64,000 nucleotides of DNA from assembly GCA_947498765.1 (NCBI GenBank), contig CANMLG010000016.1, positions 248,001 through 312,000 on the forward strand. The letters run 5' to 3'. Position numbers and translations under genes: made by a program. A model generated the notes under the pieces. It made no database searches. It was not told the DNA's origin and saw only the letters and a list, made by a program, of their open reading frames with translations. This document shows positions 44,850-53,398 of this stretch, in pieces. The DNA is from an uncultured Aquimarina sp. Its GTDB lineage: Bacteria > Bacteroidota > Bacteroidia > Flavobacteriales > Flavobacteriaceae. Positions within the stretch are counted from its first letter, which is position 1. Every line of letters begins with the position of its first letter.

Positions 44850-45833
44850 TTGAACTCAGAACTTACCTACATACCCATTGAAAATTATACCACCTATGCA
44901 GGTGAAACAGTTAATGTTGATCTATCATATCAACTGTTTGGACCCGAATTAGGAACAGCTCCAATAGTATTGGTTACACATGCATTAACTGGAAACTCGC
45001 AAGTAAGTGGTGCTCGTGGTTGGTGGAACAGTTTAGTAGGGACTGAAAAAGTGGTAGATACAGATAAGTATACTGTAGTAGCATTTAACATACCTGGAAA
45101 TGGATATGATGGTAAGCCAGAAAATTTATATGATAATTATAAAATTTTTACAGCAAAGGATATAGCTCGTTTATTTTCGCTTGCGCTAGAAGTTTTAAAT
45201 ATTACCCGCTTATATGCTAATGTAGGTGGATCACTAGGCGGTGGGATAGCTTGGGAGCTTTCGGTGTTAAAACCAAACTTAGCTAAAAATTTAGTGGTAG
45301 TAGCCACGGATTGGAAAGCCACTGATTGGGTTATAGCTAATACCAAAATACAAGATGCTATTTTGTTAAACTCATGTAACCCATTGCAAGATGCGCGTAT
45401 GCATGCGATGTTAATGTATCGTACACCTGAATCATTTACTATGAAATTCAATAGAACCAAAAACGAAAGTTTAGGCATGTTCAATATTGAAAGTTGGTTA
45501 CAATATCATGGCAAAAAGCTAGAAGAGCGTTTTCAGTTAAGTGCTTACAAGCAATTAAATTATATATTGAGTACCATTGATGTTTCATCAGGATATAATA
45601 ACTTTAAGGAAGCTGTGTATGCCTTAACTGCAGATATTCATGTAGTAACAGTAGACAGTGATGCATTATTTACCTTAAAAGAGGATAAAGTTACTGTAAG
45701 TCAATTACGCGAAATTAGACAGCGAACAGGGCAAAAAGTAACGCATCAAGTGATTAGATCTATACATGGTCATGATGCGTTTTTAATAGAATATGATCAA
45801 TTAGATGGTTTTTTAGAACCCATATTTAGATAA
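44850..45833 (+). CDS. metX: Homoserine O-acyltransferase (MetX-like)
   Basis: 327 residues, alpha/beta-hydrolase fold. THALTGNSQVSG holds the oxyanion region, NVGGSLGGGIAWE the nucleophilic Ser, VDSDALFTL the Asp and SIHGHDAFLIE the His of the triad. It acylates homoserine in methionine synthesis; acetyl or succinyl specificity is not read from sequence. The start is a TTG: an in-frame TAG lies three codons upstream and no ATG or GTG is available without losing the conserved N-terminus. Regulated by the SAM-I riboswitch upstream. Confidence 0.92.
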   Translation: MNSELTYIPIENYTTYAGETVNVDLSYQLFGPELGTAPIVLVTHALTGNSQVSGARGWWNSLVGTEKVVDTDKYTVVAFNIPGNGYDGKPENLYDNYKIFTAKDIARLFSLALEVLNITRLYANVGGSLGGGIAWELSVLKPNLAKNLVVVATDWKATDWVIANTKIQDAILLNSCNPLQDARMHAMLMYRTPESFTMKFNRTKNESLGMFNIESWLQYHGKKLEERFQLSAYKQLNYILSTIDVSSGYNNFKEAVYALTADIHVVTVDSDALFTLKEDKVTVSQLREIRQRTGQKVTHQVIRSIHGHDAFLIEYDQLDGFLEPIFR

Positions 45834-45911
45834 AGTATAAAACAAAGTAAAAGAGATTAATTACAATAAATAAAGCTGACAGCCGAAAACTGAAAGCCTA
45901 AAGCCAAATTT

Positions 45912-46355
45912 ATGAAAGTAACATTAAACAGAGTAAACGAAAAATTCCATTTTCAAGTTAAAAATGATCGTGGATATGTAGTTGATTTAGATAAGCGAAA
46001 AGTACAAGGTGGTGATGATTTAGGAGCAAGTCCCATGGAATTATTATTAATGGGAGTAGCTGGTTGTAGTGGAATTGATCTGATAGGGATTTTACAAAAA
46101 CAGCGTCAAGAAATTACAAGCTATCAAATGGAAGTCGAAGGGGAGCGTACACCAATGGGGGAGGCAAAACCTTTTTCAGAAATACATGCAACTATTTTTA
46201 TAGAAGGTAAAGTTTCGCCTAAAAAGGCGTTGAAGGCAGCAGAATTATCATTTGAAAAATATTGTTCGGTTTCTAAAACATTAGAACCAACAGCTACCGT
46301 TACTTATAGTGTGGTAGTAAACGGAGAAAAAGTTGAAAAAAATGAAGGAGAATAA
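45912..46355 (+). CDS. OsmC family peroxide-reducing protein
   Basis: 147 residues, about the length of OsmC/YhfA proteins. The two redox cysteines are C52 (GVAGCSGIDL) and C118 (FEKYCSVSKTL). These proteins reduce organic peroxides or act on sulfur compounds. It sits between metX and metZ, its end overlapping the next start, so it is part of the SAM-regulated operon; a role in handling reactive sulfur in methionine synthesis is an inference. The 78 bp before it are AT-rich with a short repetitive stretch (GCCGAAAACTGAAAGCC) of no clear function. Confidence 0.88.
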   Translation: MKVTLNRVNEKFHFQVKNDRGYVVDLDKRKVQGGDDLGASPMELLLMGVAGCSGIDLIGILQKQRQEITSYQMEVEGERTPMGEAKPFSEIHATIFIEGKVSPKKALKAAELSFEKYCSVSKTLEPTATVTYSVVVNGEKVEKNEGE

Positions 46356-47517
46356 ACATTTTGAAACTATAGCGGTACGGAGTCAAGTAGCGCGTACCGA
46401 AAATAAGGAGCATTCCGTACCATTGTATTTAACATCAGGTTTTGTTTTTGATGATGCAGAAGAAATGAGAGCCTCCTTTGCCGAAGAAAAACAACGAGAT
46501 TTATATAGTAGGTATAGCAATCCAAATACTACAGAATTTATTGATAAAATATGTCAAATGGAAGGGGGCGAGGCAGGTTTTGCTTTTGCTTCCGGAATGG
46601 CAGCAGTATATTCTACATTTGCAGCTTTACTGAGTTCAGGAGATCATATAGTATCTGCACGTTCGGTATTTGGAGCAACACATGGATTGTTTACAAAGTA
46701 TTTTCCTAAATGGAATATAGAAACGAGTTACTTTGGTGTTAACGATGTGGATAAAGTTGAAGGCTTAATTCAGCCGAATACAAAATTTATTTACTGTGAA
46801 ACACCAACCAACCCAGGTGTGGATGTTCTGGATATGGAATACTTAAGTAGCATTGCTAAAAAGCATGGAATTCTTTTAATAGTTGATAATTGTTTTGCTA
46901 CACCTTATTTACAAAACCCAATAAAATTTGGAGCGGATTTAGTGATTCATTCGGCTACAAAATTAATTGATGGGCAAGGAAGAGTGTTAGGTGGAGTTAC
47001 CGTGGGGAACGCCGAGTTGATAAGGGAGATTTATTTGTTTTCGCGCCTAACAGGGCCTTCAATGTCTCCTTTTAATGCATGGGTGTTGTCAAAAAGTTTA
47101 GAAACATTAGCAGTACGAGCCGATAGGCAATGTGGTAATGCATTGAAATTAGCAGAATATTTAGAAAAACACCCTAAAGTAAAGTGGGTAAAATATCCAT
47201 TTTTAAAATCGCACCCTAATTATGATATTGCCATAAAGCAAATGAAACTAGGAGGTACTATTGTAGCTTTTGAAGTAGAAGGTGGAGTAGCTGGAGGAAA
47301 AACATTTTTTGATAGTATAAAAATGTGTTCACTATCGGCTAATTTAGGCGATTCAAGAACTATTGTAACGCATCCTGCCTCAACAACTCATGCTAAGTTA
47401 GCAGATGAGGATAAGTTGGCCTGTGGTATTACAGCCGGTATGGTACGTTGTTCATTAGGTTTAGAGCATATTGATGATATTATTGAAGATATTGAACAGG
47501 CGTTGTCAATTATATGA
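46342..47517 (+). CDS. metZ: O-acylhomoserine sulfhydrylase (MetZ-like, Cys/Met metabolism PLP enzyme)
   Basis: 391 residues from the ATG at 46342 (a TTG lies nine bases upstream). PLP fold type I of the gamma-family: YSRYSNPNTTEF, FASGMAAVYSTFAALL, ETPTNPGVDV, VDNCFATP and the Schiff-base Lys in HSATKLIDGQGRVLGG, with LGDSRTIVTHPASTTHAKL near the end. It would make homocysteine from O-acylhomoserine and sulfide (MetZ/MetY) rather than cystathionine, judging by its partners. It overlaps osmC by 14 bp. Confidence 0.9.
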   Translation: MKENKHFETIAVRSQVARTENKEHSVPLYLTSGFVFDDAEEMRASFAEEKQRDLYSRYSNPNTTEFIDKICQMEGGEAGFAFASGMAAVYSTFAALLSSGDHIVSARSVFGATHGLFTKYFPKWNIETSYFGVNDVDKVEGLIQPNTKFIYCETPTNPGVDVLDMEYLSSIAKKHGILLIVDNCFATPYLQNPIKFGADLVIHSATKLIDGQGRVLGGVTVGNAELIREIYLFSRLTGPSMSPFNAWVLSKSLETLAVRADRQCGNALKLAEYLEKHPKVKWVKYPFLKSHPNYDIAIKQMKLGGTIVAFEVEGGVAGGKTFFDSIKMCSLSANLGDSRTIVTHPASTTHAKLADEDKLACGITAGMVRCSLGLEHIDDIIEDIEQALSII

Positions 47518-47543
47518 TATACAGTTGACTTGTTAAGTTTTTT

Positions 47544-47572
47544 AAAAGCTCAAAAATTTTTTTTGAGCTTTT
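47544..47572 (+). terminator. Intrinsic terminator of the metX-osmC-metZ operon
   Basis: 13-bp arms (47544-47556, 47560-47572) and a long U-run follow 27 bp after the metZ stop. Confidence 0.87.
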
Positions 47573-47655
47573 TTTATTTTTTAGGGTAGGGTAAATTTAA
47601 TGTAGCCTGTTACTACTATGAATTTAAACCTGAAAAATTAATTAAAAAACTAATT

Positions 47656-48591
47656 ATGAAAAATTATTTATTAAAATTCGCATTTATATTAGTTGCTTGT
47701 GTGTCTTTTATAGCCTGTGAAGATGATACAGAAACTGAAGTAAATTGCACATTAGAAACTGAAGTAAGTTTTGATGTAAGTGGCGAAACGCAAGGAAGAG
47801 AAGTTACTCTAATAGCGCCATTTTTTGAAGAAGCAACTTATCAATGGTTTATTAATGATGAAGAAATAAAAGCAGGTAGTAATAAATCACAATTTCTTCA
47901 TGTTTTTGAAGGAGAAGAAACAAAATTTGATATTTGTGTTTCTGTGACAAAAAATGGATGTGAAGAAACCAACCGTGCTTGTGAAGTATACGAAATTCAA
48001 AAAATGGAAGATGAAGATGAAAATATGGAGGAATGTAATTTGGTAGAAGGTATCCAAATGGATAGAGAAACAAAACAAGAAGGTAGAGAGGTGAAATTTG
48101 TGGGACCAATATATGGATTTGATGGAGAAGATGGATTTACAGGAATAAAAGTAAATTACAAATGGTATGTAAATGAAGAGTTAGTTAAATCGGGAATTGG
48201 TTTAAATGAATTGATTCATGTTTTTGGAAAAGATGAATTAGTTGATAATACAGTATGTCTTACTATTAGTACAGAAGGATGTGATGAAGAATTTACAGCT
48301 TGTTTAAAATATAATGTGCCTTCAAATCAAGGTTGTGATCTTCCATTAGATTTTACTATTGAAAAAATAGGAGATCAAAAAGTAAAATTAACAGTGTTGG
48401 AAGGCCCTAAAGATTCAGGTTATGTGTGGACTGTAAGTGGTCAGACTTTCGAAACAAGTATTGGTGAGTTTACATATGATGATGCACAAGATGGAGATGA
48501 ATTCTGTTTGTTTGTTGAAACTCCAGATTGTCCAAAAGGAAAACAAGTTTGTGAAACATACCAAAAAGAAGAAACAGAAACAAAAGAATAA
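47656..48591 (+). CDS. Lipoprotein of three tandem cysteine-bearing Ig/PKD-like repeats
   Basis: 311 residues. Lipoprotein signal (FILVACVSFIACEDD). The mature protein is three copies of one domain (about 30-115, 127-225 and 231-305). Each opens with C-[TND]-L, has a W in YQWFIND, YKWYVNE or YVWTVSG, then FxxxV-type strands, and closes with a C-x(7-9)-C-x(5-7)-C cluster (DICVSVTKNGCEETNRACEV in the first). Four Cys per repeat probably form two disulfides. It is acidic (many Glu) and ends KEETETKE. It faces the periplasm or the surface; function unknown. Single gene between two terminators. Confidence 0.82.
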   Translation: MKNYLLKFAFILVACVSFIACEDDTETEVNCTLETEVSFDVSGETQGREVTLIAPFFEEATYQWFINDEEIKAGSNKSQFLHVFEGEETKFDICVSVTKNGCEETNRACEVYEIQKMEDEDENMEECNLVEGIQMDRETKQEGREVKFVGPIYGFDGEDGFTGIKVNYKWYVNEELVKSGIGLNELIHVFGKDELVDNTVCLTISTEGCDEEFTACLKYNVPSNQGCDLPLDFTIEKIGDQKVKLTVLEGPKDSGYVWTVSGQTFETSIGEFTYDDAQDGDEFCLFVETPDCPKGKQVCETYQKEETETKE

Positions 48592-48708
48592 GTTTGTGCT
48601 GAATTTTTATTAGTCGTAAATCGAACTAAAAGTCTTGATATTGTGATTAATGTTACTTACACTTATGATATTGAAGACTTGTAGTTTTAGAAAATAAAAT
48701 AAATTGAA

Positions 48709-48744
48709 AAAAAGGCAGCCTTATAGTTATTAGGCTGCCTTTTT
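48709..48744 (+). terminator. Intrinsic terminator after the triple-repeat lipoprotein gene
   Basis: 13-bp arms (48709-48721, 48732-48744), 10-nt loop, U-run after the stem. Confidence 0.87.
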
Positions 48745-49253
48745 TATTATGCTAGGTTTGATCTGATAAATGAGCGTGAATAATCTTGTTTTGGCTTAAA
48801 ATTCTGAATGAATATTTAAATTAAATAAAATAAGATGATAGTTTTTAAAAAAAGGGGATTAAAATCTTATTTTTATTAATTTCGTTATCAGATGATTTTT
48901 TTTTGTCAGATCAATAATTTTAAGTAGTTTATTGTGGAAATAATCAAGGAGTCGCTAAGTAAAAAAAAATATGCTTAAAATTAGAACAAATTTTATTCTT
49001 GGAATCATTCTAAATAACTAAAACTATTTGTTAGATACTTGTTTTTATAAGGATATTTGCAAACGTTTTTTTACGAAAATGTAGTAATGTTTTGATAAAA
49101 ATTCGACTCTAAGAATCGAAAGTTTGTTAAAAAAATAAATAAACATAAAAGGTGTTTGATGTTTTGAATGATTATAAATTTATCTAGTACTATCATTATT
49201 AGATTAGATATGTTAAAACAAACTTTAAAACACTATAAAATATTTCTATTTAT
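48745..49253. other. Gene-free AT-rich region upstream of acnB
   Basis: About 500 bp with no convincing open frame, RNA gene or long repeat. A promoter for acnB must be here but no exact TAnnTTTG box stands out; GATATTTG near 49050 is the nearest. A small inverted repeat (TTCGA ... TCGAA, near 49107-49122) is present. Confidence 0.5.
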
Positions 49254-52031
49254 ATGAATACCTATCAAGATTATATCAAGGAGATTGAAGAGAGAAAGGA
49301 TTTAAACCTGCATCCTAAGCCAATTGATGGAGGTGAATTACTTACCGAAATTATAGCTCAGATCAAGGATTCTGATAATGCTCATAGAGAAGATTCTATT
49401 AACTTCTTTATTTATAATGTATTACCAGGGACAACAAGTGCAGCTAGTGTAAAAGCTAAATTCTTAAAGGAAATAATCCTTGGAGAAGCTATTGTAAAAG
49501 AAATTACACCTGCTTTTGCTTTTGAACAATTATCACATATGAAGGGGGGGCCTTCTGTTGAAGTATTGTTGGACTTAGCTCTAGGTAGCGATGCTGCTAT
49601 TGCTAATGAAGCAGCTAAGGTATTAAAGACTCAAGTATTCTTATATGAATCAGATACAGAGCAATTAGAAAAAGCCTACAAAGAGGGTAATGCTATTGCT
49701 AAAGAGTTGATAGAGAGTTATGCTCAGGCAGAATTTTTTACAAAATTACCAGAAATAGAAGAAGAGATTGAAGTAGTAACTTATATTGCTGGTGTAGGTG
49801 ATATCTCTACAGATTTATTATCACCAGGAGCTGATGCGCATTCAAGATCAGATCGTGAATTGCACGGACAGTGTATGTTTGAGCATAATAAAGAAATGCA
49901 ACAGGAATTGTTAGCTTTAAAGAAGCAACATCCTAATAAGCGTGTGATGTTAATTGCTGACAAAGGAACGATGGGAGTAGGATCATCAAGAATGTCAGGA
50001 GTAAATAATGTGGCATTATGGACAGGAATTCCTTCAAGTCCTTATGTGCCATTTATTAATATTGCACCAGTAATTGCTGGTACTAATGGTATTGCACCAA
50101 TCTTTTTAACAACGGTTGGAGTAACTGGTGGTATCGGTATCGATTTAAAGAACTGGGTAAAGCAGAAAGATGCTGAAGGGAATACAATTGTTGATGAAGA
50201 TGGAGAGCCAGTCTTAAAAGAAGCATATTCTGTAGCTACAGGTACAGTGCTTACAATTAACACAAAAGAGAAAAAATTATATAAAGGAGACAAAGAGTTA
50301 AAAGACATTTCTACAGCTTTAACACCACCAAAAATGGAGTTTATAAAAGCTGGAGGTTCTTACGCAGTGGTTTTCGGTAAAAAATTGCAAACATTTGCTT
50401 GTAAAGTTTTAGGAATAGACGTCCCTCAAGTATATGCTGCTTCAAAAGAAGTATCTATAGAAGGGCAAGGTTTAACAGCTGTTGAAAAAATATTCAATAG
50501 AAATGCAGTAGGAACTACTCCAGGTAAAACATTATATGCAGGTTCAAATGTTAGAGTTGAAGTAAACATTGTAGGTTCTCAAGATACTACAGGTCTAATG
50601 ACTTCTCAAGAGTTAGAAATGATGGCTGCTACAGTTATTTCTCCAATTGTTGATTGTGGTTACCAGTCAGGATGTCATACAGCTTCTGTTTGGGATGATA
50701 AGTCAAAAGCTAATATTCCAAGATTAATGAATTTTATGAATGACTTTGGATTAGTTACTGCCCGTGACCCCAAAGGGAAATATCACGCAATGACTGATGT
50801 AATTCATAAAGTGTTAAATGATATTGCTGTTGATGATTGGGATGTAATTATTGGTGGAGATTCTCATACACGTATGGCAAAAGGAGTAGCCTTCGGTGCA
50901 GATTCGGGAACAGTTGCATTAGCATTAGCTACAGGCGAGGCTACTATGCCAATTCCAGAGTCGGTAAAGGTTACCTTTAAAGGGGAGATGAAGCCTTATA
51001 TGGATTTCCGTGATGTAGTTCATGCTACTCAAGAGCAGATGTTAAATCAGTTTGAAGGAGAAAATGTTTTTCAGGGAAAAATCATTGAAGTGCATATTGG
51101 AACCTTGACTTCTGATCAAGCATTTACATTTACAGATTGGACTGCTGAAATGAAAGCAAAAGCATCTATCTGTATTTCTGAAGATGATACTTTAATTGAA
51201 TCATTAGAAATTTCTAGAGATCGTATTCAAATTATGATTGATAAGGGTATGGATAACCCTAAACAAGATCTTAAAGGATTGGTTGATAAAGCAAATAACC
51301 GTATCAACGAAATAAAAACAGGAACTAAATCGGCATTAAAACCAGATGCAGATGCTAAATATTATCAAGAAGTTGTTATTGATCTAGATAAGATTGTTGA
51401 GCCAATGATTGCTGATCCAGATGTGTATAATGAAGATGTATCAAAACGATACACACACGATTGTATCAATCCATTATCTTTTTACGGAGGAACTAAAAAA
51501 GTGGATTTAGGATTTATTGGATCTTGTATGATTCATAAAGGAGATATGCAAATTTTAGCCCAAATGTTAAAAAACATTGAGAAACAACAAGGTAAGGTTG
51601 TATTCAACGCACCTTTAGTTGTTGCGCCTCCAACATATAATATCGTTGATGAGCTAAAAGCAGAAGGAGATTGGGATGTTTTGGTTAAATATTCTGGTTT
51701 TGAGTTTGATGATAGTGCCCCAAAAGGTTTAGCACGTACCAAGTATGAAAATATGTTGTATTTAGAACGTCCAGGATGTAACTTATGTATGGGTAATCAA
51801 GAAAAAGCAGAACCAGGAGATACTGTAATGGCTACTTCTACTCGTTTATTTCAAGGAAGAGTTGTTAGAGATGCTGATGGTAAAAAAGGAGAATCTTTAT
51901 TGTCTTCTACACCAGTAGTAGTATTATCTACAATTTTAGGTAGAACGCCAACAATGGAAGAGTATGAAGCTGCTGTTGACGGAATTGTTTTAACTAAATT
52001 TAAACCATCGCAAAAGCAATTAGTAGGATAA
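49254..52031 (+). CDS. acnB: Aconitate hydratase B
   Basis: 925 residues. AcnB type: the HEAT-like domain comes first (about 1-160), followed by the swivel domain and the [4Fe-4S] catalytic domains. It interconverts citrate and isocitrate in the TCA cycle and often acts on 2-methylisocitrate. Cluster cysteines are C758 (GSCMIHKGD), C842 and C845 (PGCNLCMGNQ). The spacing from the first to the second is about 25 residues longer than in E. coli AcnB because of an insert (around FEFDDSAPKGLARTKYENML). It is probably the only working aconitase here: a remnant of the other type lies directly downstream. Confidence 0.96.
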   Translation: MNTYQDYIKEIEERKDLNLHPKPIDGGELLTEIIAQIKDSDNAHREDSINFFIYNVLPGTTSAASVKAKFLKEIILGEAIVKEITPAFAFEQLSHMKGGPSVEVLLDLALGSDAAIANEAAKVLKTQVFLYESDTEQLEKAYKEGNAIAKELIESYAQAEFFTKLPEIEEEIEVVTYIAGVGDISTDLLSPGADAHSRSDRELHGQCMFEHNKEMQQELLALKKQHPNKRVMLIADKGTMGVGSSRMSGVNNVALWTGIPSSPYVPFINIAPVIAGTNGIAPIFLTTVGVTGGIGIDLKNWVKQKDAEGNTIVDEDGEPVLKEAYSVATGTVLTINTKEKKLYKGDKELKDISTALTPPKMEFIKAGGSYAVVFGKKLQTFACKVLGIDVPQVYAASKEVSIEGQGLTAVEKIFNRNAVGTTPGKTLYAGSNVRVEVNIVGSQDTTGLMTSQELEMMAATVISPIVDCGYQSGCHTASVWDDKSKANIPRLMNFMNDFGLVTARDPKGKYHAMTDVIHKVLNDIAVDDWDVIIGGDSHTRMAKGVAFGADSGTVALALATGEATMPIPESVKVTFKGEMKPYMDFRDVVHATQEQMLNQFEGENVFQGKIIEVHIGTLTSDQAFTFTDWTAEMKAKASICISEDDTLIESLEISRDRIQIMIDKGMDNPKQDLKGLVDKANNRINEIKTGTKSALKPDADAKYYQEVVIDLDKIVEPMIADPDVYNEDVSKRYTHDCINPLSFYGGTKKVDLGFIGSCMIHKGDMQILAQMLKNIEKQQGKVVFNAPLVVAPPTYNIVDELKAEGDWDVLVKYSGFEFDDSAPKGLARTKYENMLYLERPGCNLCMGNQEKAEPGDTVMATSTRLFQGRVVRDADGKKGESLLSSTPVVVLSTILGRTPTMEEYEAAVDGIVLTKFKPSQKQLVG

Positions 52032-52052
52032 CTTACTAATTCAATAAAATAG

Positions 52053-52087
52053 AAAAGGGTCAAGTTAGTTAATAGCTTGACCCTTTT
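52053..52087 (+). terminator. Intrinsic terminator of acnB
   Basis: Perfect 12-bp arms (52053-52064, 52076-52087) with a U-run, 22 bp after the stop. Confidence 0.88.
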
Positions 52088-52180
52088 TGTATTTGTATAA
52101 GTTATGAAGCAATCAAAAATGAAAGCAGAATAGGGAATTAATCTAGGTTCGGAGCAGGTGAGGTATATAGTTGATCGAGA

Positions 52181-52348
52181 TGGAATGCTTTAAATGAATT
52201 TATACCAGGTAAACAACTTATGTTAGAAGTTATTCATGCTGATGGGAGTAAAGATAAGATCATGTTGAATCATACTTATAATCAATCACAAATTGATTGG
52301 TATAATGAAGGTTCGGTACTAAATTTAATAAAAAAACAAAACGCTTAA
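52181..52348 (+). pseudogene. Relic of the C-terminus of an AcnA-type aconitase
   Basis: An open stretch of 55 codons ending in TAA reads LNEFIPGKQLMLEVIHADGS, then KDKIMLNHTYNQSQIDWYNE and GSVLNLIKK. This resembles the very end of AcnA/mitochondrial-type aconitases (EFxPGKxL...HADGS...NHTYNxxQIxWxxxGSxLNLI). There is no start codon at its head (an in-frame TGA lies two codons upstream) and the other about 700 residues are missing. Preceding sequence (52100-52180) has stops in all three frames. It lies 150 bp after acnB, so the two aconitase types seem to have once been neighbours, or one replaced the other. Confidence 0.75.
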
Positions 52349-52651
52349 TTAATTTAAAACGTATTTTTTTGTAACACCATTTGAATAATTCAAATGGTAT
52401 TTTTTTATGAATTGTTTAATTTAATAAATAGTTTTTTAAGTATTAAAAGGAAATGTTTGTTTGAGTAATAAGTTTTAAGACTTTGTTTTTATATAGTTGA
52501 ATATGTGTTAGTTGCGTTGTTTTTTTGTTTTAATAATAGTATTCTTTCAAACAAAATTGAAAAAAAATATAATAAATATTCAGATGTAAGGGTTTTATTA
52601 TCTAAACGACAAAAATTTAACAACACCCTAACTTATAAACAACTCATTGCT

Positions 52652-53311
52652 ATGGATTCTATTTGGTATTGTGAACAGGTTAATATGTTCTCGTTATTGT
52701 GTCCTCATAAGCTTAAAGCTTTTAAAAAGGAACATGAATTCACTAATTATAAGAAAAAAGAATACATTTATTTTGAAGAAGACGCTGCTCATAAAATTTA
52801 TCTTATTGCAAAAGGTAAGGTTAAAGTAGGCTACTATGACGAAAATGGAAATGAGATCATAAAAGCCATACTTTCAAAAGGAGAATTATTCGGAGAAAAA
52901 GCCATACTAGGAGAAGACAAACGAACAGAATTTGCTCAATCTGTAGATGGAGTTACATCTATTTGTCCTGTAGGAGTAGAAACTATGCATGACCTAATGC
53001 GAACTAATAGAGATTTCAGTATGAAAATTTATAAGTTTTTAGGTATGCGTTTTAAAAAAATGGAACGTCGCTTACAATTATTGTTATTTAAGGATACAAA
53101 AACACGCTTACTTGAGTTTTTAGAAGAATTGAAAGAAGATTACGGTTATTGCTGTCCAAATACAGGACTTACCATGGTTAAACACCCATATACACAAAAA
53201 GATATCGCTAGTTTAATAGCCACATCAAGGCCTACTTTGAATATTTTGTTAAATGAATTACAAGAGAGTAATCAGTTAAGTTTTAAAAGAAATCATATTG
53301 TTTTTCAATAA
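52652..53311 (+). CDS. Crp/Fnr family transcriptional regulator
   Basis: 219 residues from the ATG at 52652; this is the family length and earlier in-frame starts (from 52505) add a poorly conserved leader. The cyclic-nucleotide-binding-type domain covers about 20-140 (YIYFEEDAAHKIYLIAKGKV, GELFGEKAILGE) and a winged HTH lies near 175-205 (YTQKDIASLIATSRPTLNIL). The N-terminal part has four cysteines (YCEQVNMFSLLCPHK; later YCC), unlike the Fnr cluster pattern. The ligand is unknown. The lipoprotein gene 88 bp downstream may be a target. Confidence 0.88.
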   Translation: MDSIWYCEQVNMFSLLCPHKLKAFKKEHEFTNYKKKEYIYFEEDAAHKIYLIAKGKVKVGYYDENGNEIIKAILSKGELFGEKAILGEDKRTEFAQSVDGVTSICPVGVETMHDLMRTNRDFSMKIYKFLGMRFKKMERRLQLLLFKDTKTRLLEFLEELKEDYGYCCPNTGLTMVKHPYTQKDIASLIATSRPTLNILLNELQESNQLSFKRNHIVFQ

Positions 53312-53398
53312 AGAGTATTTTTTTTAGCTAATGTTAGCTGGCTAACACAAGGTTTTTGTGGCTTGTAATATTTTTGTTTAAAACATAAAAAAAATATT

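Noticed and set aside
45870-45900. GCCGAAAACTGAAAGCC-like stretch before osmC as a regulatory repeat
   Set aside because: Short, imperfect and seen once here; it may belong to a dispersed intergenic repeat but this cannot be shown from the window.
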